Assembly: GCF_000214355.1 (NCBI RefSeq)
Contig: NC_015577.1
Coordinates: 1,163,121-1,227,120, forward strand
Direction: 5' to 3'
Length of the DNA: 64,000 nt
DNA from: Leadbettera azotonutricia ZAS-9
Lineage (GTDB): Bacteria; Spirochaetota; Spirochaetia; Treponematales; Breznakiellaceae
How positions within the stretch are numbered: position 1 is the stretch's first letter; every line of letters starts with the position of its first letter. The position numbers were made by a program, and so were the translations under genes. The notes under the pieces are model-generated. The model made no database searches. It was given only the letters and a program-made list of their open reading frames with translations, and was not told where the DNA came from. Shown here piece after piece: positions 62,166 through 64,000 of the stretch.

Positions 62166-63164
62166 TCAGTTGAATTTAACGCCGTATTCCCTGAGCCGCC
62201 CGAGCTCCGCAAGGGCCTTTTCTTTCGAGTCCGCCCCGGCTTGCAGCACGCCCCTGGCTTTAAAATCATAACACTCGTTCTGAGTCGGCGCAGCCCAAAT
62301 AGGCGGCCCCTCCCTGAAAAAAACAGAAGCATCCCTGATGATCTTGTCAGGCTGCCCCAGATTAAGGAGGGTAAGACCGGGGATCTCTTTCAAAAGACCC
62401 CACTGGTGCTTTGCGTTGGCGCAACAGTGCATCCCAATTCTGCCGCCGTAACGGGCAGATAAATCGCAGAGGGTCGGAATCGAAAATTCCTTGCATAGAT
62501 CGGTACTGATAGAACCAATTTCATCTTCAGAAAGGGTAACGCCGTAGGGCATATAGTATTCAGGGTAATGGGCAATAAAATTTTTGCCGAATGTTTTAAA
62601 CCAGAGATCCAGAAATTCAGTCAGAAGCTTATACACCATGGCGATAAGATCCTTTACCGCTTCGCTTTCTTCGTACATGGACACAAAGAAATCGACCTTT
62701 TCCCAGATTATGGCCGCAATGTCCAGAGGGCTTTGAATATCAGGCAGCTGAATGAGCGCTTCCGGGGCTGCGGCTTTTAGTTTTTGCGCATATTCAAAAA
62801 CCTTCATCAGAGACGTATCTTCAAGTTTTGGCTGTTTTAGCTTCGCCGCTTCTTCTGCGCTCGAAACGAGGGGCCTGGCGTAAGGATTATTGTCACCGGG
62901 ATAAAAAACCGGACAGCCAAAGGCCCCGGCGAAAATATCAGTTCCCATGAGGGTGGTGACACAGGGAACCCTGTCGTCGTCCAGCCAATTCATGGCGTCC
63001 ATCTGCACACGATACCTGTTGATATCCCAGTTGAAGAAGGCGTCCATAGTATCGGGTGACGGGAAGGGCCTGACGCCGAACTCCGCGAGTTCAATGAGAA
63101 CCATGGTACGTGTTTTTCCATCATAAAAATCGCACCATTTCTGTTTTCTTTCTTCGATATTCAT
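62166..63164 (-). CDS. uroporphyrinogen-decarboxylase-like (URO-D superfamily) protein
   Basis: A 332-residue TIM-barrel of the URO-D/methyltransferase superfamily: 'GTDIFAGAFGCPV' and 'GMHCCANAKHQW', an HxC metal-site pattern like that of corrinoid-linked methyltransferases MtaA/CmuA. The third Cys usual in that group is not obvious. It is unlikely to be true HemE, since the N-terminal substrate-binding motif is missing. Its start overlaps the upstream URO-D-like gene by four bases. It may act on a methylated compound imported by the adjacent ABC system. Confidence 0.7.
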   Translation of the reverse strand: MNIEERKQKWCDFYDGKTRTMVLIELAEFGVRPFPSPDTMDAFFNWDINRYRVQMDAMNWLDDDRVPCVTTLMGTDIFAGAFGCPVFYPGDNNPYARPLVSSAEEAAKLKQPKLEDTSLMKVFEYAQKLKAAAPEALIQLPDIQSPLDIAAIIWEKVDFFVSMYEESEAVKDLIAMVYKLLTEFLDLWFKTFGKNFIAHYPEYYMPYGVTLSEDEIGSISTDLCKEFSIPTLCDLSARYGGRIGMHCCANAKHQWGLLKEIPGLTLLNLGQPDKIIRDASVFFREGPPIWAAPTQNECYDFKARGVLQAGADSKEKALAELGRLREYGVKFN

Positions 63165-64000
63165 GCCTGTTCCTTGCTATAATCCTGAACTATTTTGAAT
63201 ATTCTGTCTGCTTCTTCAGGGTTCTTGCAGGCAGTATTGATAAAAAGCCCTTTTGCGGAAAGATTTTCCAAAAGGGGCTTTACATATTCGGGGCGTATGA
63301 TAACGAGGAGCAGCATGCCGCTTTGCTGGATTTTCTTCAGCGCCTCAAGCTGTTCAACGGGCGAGGGCTGGCCTTCCACAAAGGTATATTGAATCATTTT
63401 AAGATTTTTTATCTTTAATAATTTATCCAGGTGCCTAAGCTGTTCCCTACCGTCAAGATGATAACAGGGATACTCCAGAATTTGCGACTGCGCCTCAAGT
63501 TCGCCCAAAACAAATTCGCTGAACTGGCCGGGCGAAAGCATCACCGAAATATCCGACTGCATCTGGGAATGGAGGCCCCTGGCCCAGGAGCCCATCCAGC
63601 CGATGCAGGAACCGCCGTGATTGTTGTCCTTTATTGCATCATAAGTGTCGCGTATGATTTCTTCCCATGCATGCTGAATCAGTTTTAGCTCTGCTTTAAC
63701 CTTGCCGGGGTCTTCGAGCATATCGATCATGAGCTGCTCGCTGCCCCTTAAATGGGCCAAGGCGTCGAGGTTTCCGCAGCAGTCGGGCATGGAAAGAATA
63801 AATTCATCGCTGCTGTTGTCCGCCAAATACTTGGCAAGGTTTACTGTGGATTTATATAGAAAAGAATCTTTGGAAAACCGCAATTCTTCTTTTTCGTCAA
63901 TGGGAAAGAACCAGACCGTTTCGGCAAACTGGTGCCGTATGTTGTTGAAAAACCCGGCGTGGCCTGCTGCGCCAAGGTAAACGGGGATGAGGGGATACGC
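63161..64000 (-). CDS. URO-D-superfamily protein, 5' end outside the window
   Basis: The frame is open to the right edge (it reads AYPLIPVYLGAAGHAG at the edge), so the TTG at 63883 is not the real start and the gene is truncated by the window. At least 279 residues are visible. They include 'SMPDCCGNLDALAHLRG', 'GWMGSWARGL', 'YPCYHLDGREQL' and a C-terminal 'GLFINTACKNPEEADRI', consistent with the URO-D/MtaA barrel. It is coupled to a second family member by a four-base overlap. Confidence 0.7.
   Translation of the reverse strand, partial: AYPLIPVYLGAAGHAGFFNNIRHQFAETVWFFPIDEKEELRFSKDSFLYKSTVNLAKYLADNSSDEFILSMPDCCGNLDALAHLRGSEQLMIDMLEDPGKVKAELKLIQHAWEEIIRDTYDAIKDNNHGGSCIGWMGSWARGLHSQMQSDISVMLSPGQFSEFVLGELEAQSQILEYPCYHLDGREQLRHLDKLLKIKNLKMIQYTFVEGQPSPVEQLEALKKIQQSGMLLLVIIRPEYVKPLLENLSAKGLFINTACKNPEEADRIFKIVQDYSKEQA

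Overview
The window looks like chromosomal DNA of a spirochaete, most likely a Treponema-type organism of moderate G+C. The evidence is an outer-sheath flagellin (FlaA) preceded by an amidase and a GerMN-domain protein, a spiro-SPASM radical-SAM protein, relaxed spirochaetal lipoboxes, and a free-standing RelA-type synthetase with TPRs. The species cannot be fixed from sequence alone; a gut treponeme is a plausible inference. No rRNA, tRNA, CRISPR array or complete insertion sequence was seen.

Layout. (1) 1-480: a gene running off the left edge, a strong palindrome, and an orphan CopG-type antitoxin. (2) 689-23927, plus strand: one long head-to-tail operon. It encodes three small lipoproteins, a TolC-type outer-membrane protein, a periplasmic adaptor, two Ig-like lipoproteins, two different RND pump subunits, then a giant secreted protein and a small lipoprotein. 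The giant gene is one reading frame (14672-23452, about 2926 codons) broken by a single in-frame TAG at 16877-16879. Its C-terminus carries the ligand pattern of an M23/LytM peptidase. DNA from about 16.45 to 23.93 kb is far more AT-rich than its surroundings. (3) 23970-26439, minus: mtnA, a class II aldolase and mtnP, which fit a methylthioadenosine-to-DHAP shunt. (4) 26470-35736, minus: type II fatty-acid synthesis (fabH; fabD-G-F-Z-V; accB-C-D-A) with a shared operator-like element at two promoters. (5) 35872-44283: an outer-membrane barrel, a membrane protein, a Cys/His-repeat miniprotein, a phosphodiester glycosidase-like lipoprotein, rpsU, an M23 peptidase, recJ, a pyrimidine-nucleoside phosphorylase and recO. 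(6) 44347-53748, plus: a spiro-SPASM protein, a glycosyltransferase, a cytidylyltransferase, a PseG-like/methyltransferase fusion, an ATP-grasp protein with an apparent frameshift at its start, an amidase, a GerMN protein, and flaA with its own promoter and terminator. (7) 53847-55070: a RelA/SpoT-synthetase-TPR protein. (8) 55036-64000, minus: two URO-D-like proteins, a complete family-5 peptide-type ABC importer and a MATE exporter.

How the genes may work together. The left operon encodes every layer of an envelope-spanning RND machine and then, in the same transcription unit, a giant exported protein with a possible peptidoglycan-hydrolase tip and a small lipoprotein behind it. This suggests a dedicated export system, possibly an effector/immunity pair; that function is inference. 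The fab/acc block supplies malonyl-CoA and fatty acids under apparently common control. The sugar-activation and transfer genes upstream of flaA may serve glycosylation of flagella or of the cell surface. Several genes (recO, the spiro-SPASM gene, fabD, the 35872 barrel) have a promoter -10 box only 5-7 bases before ATG and no Shine-Dalgarno, which predicts leaderless mRNAs.
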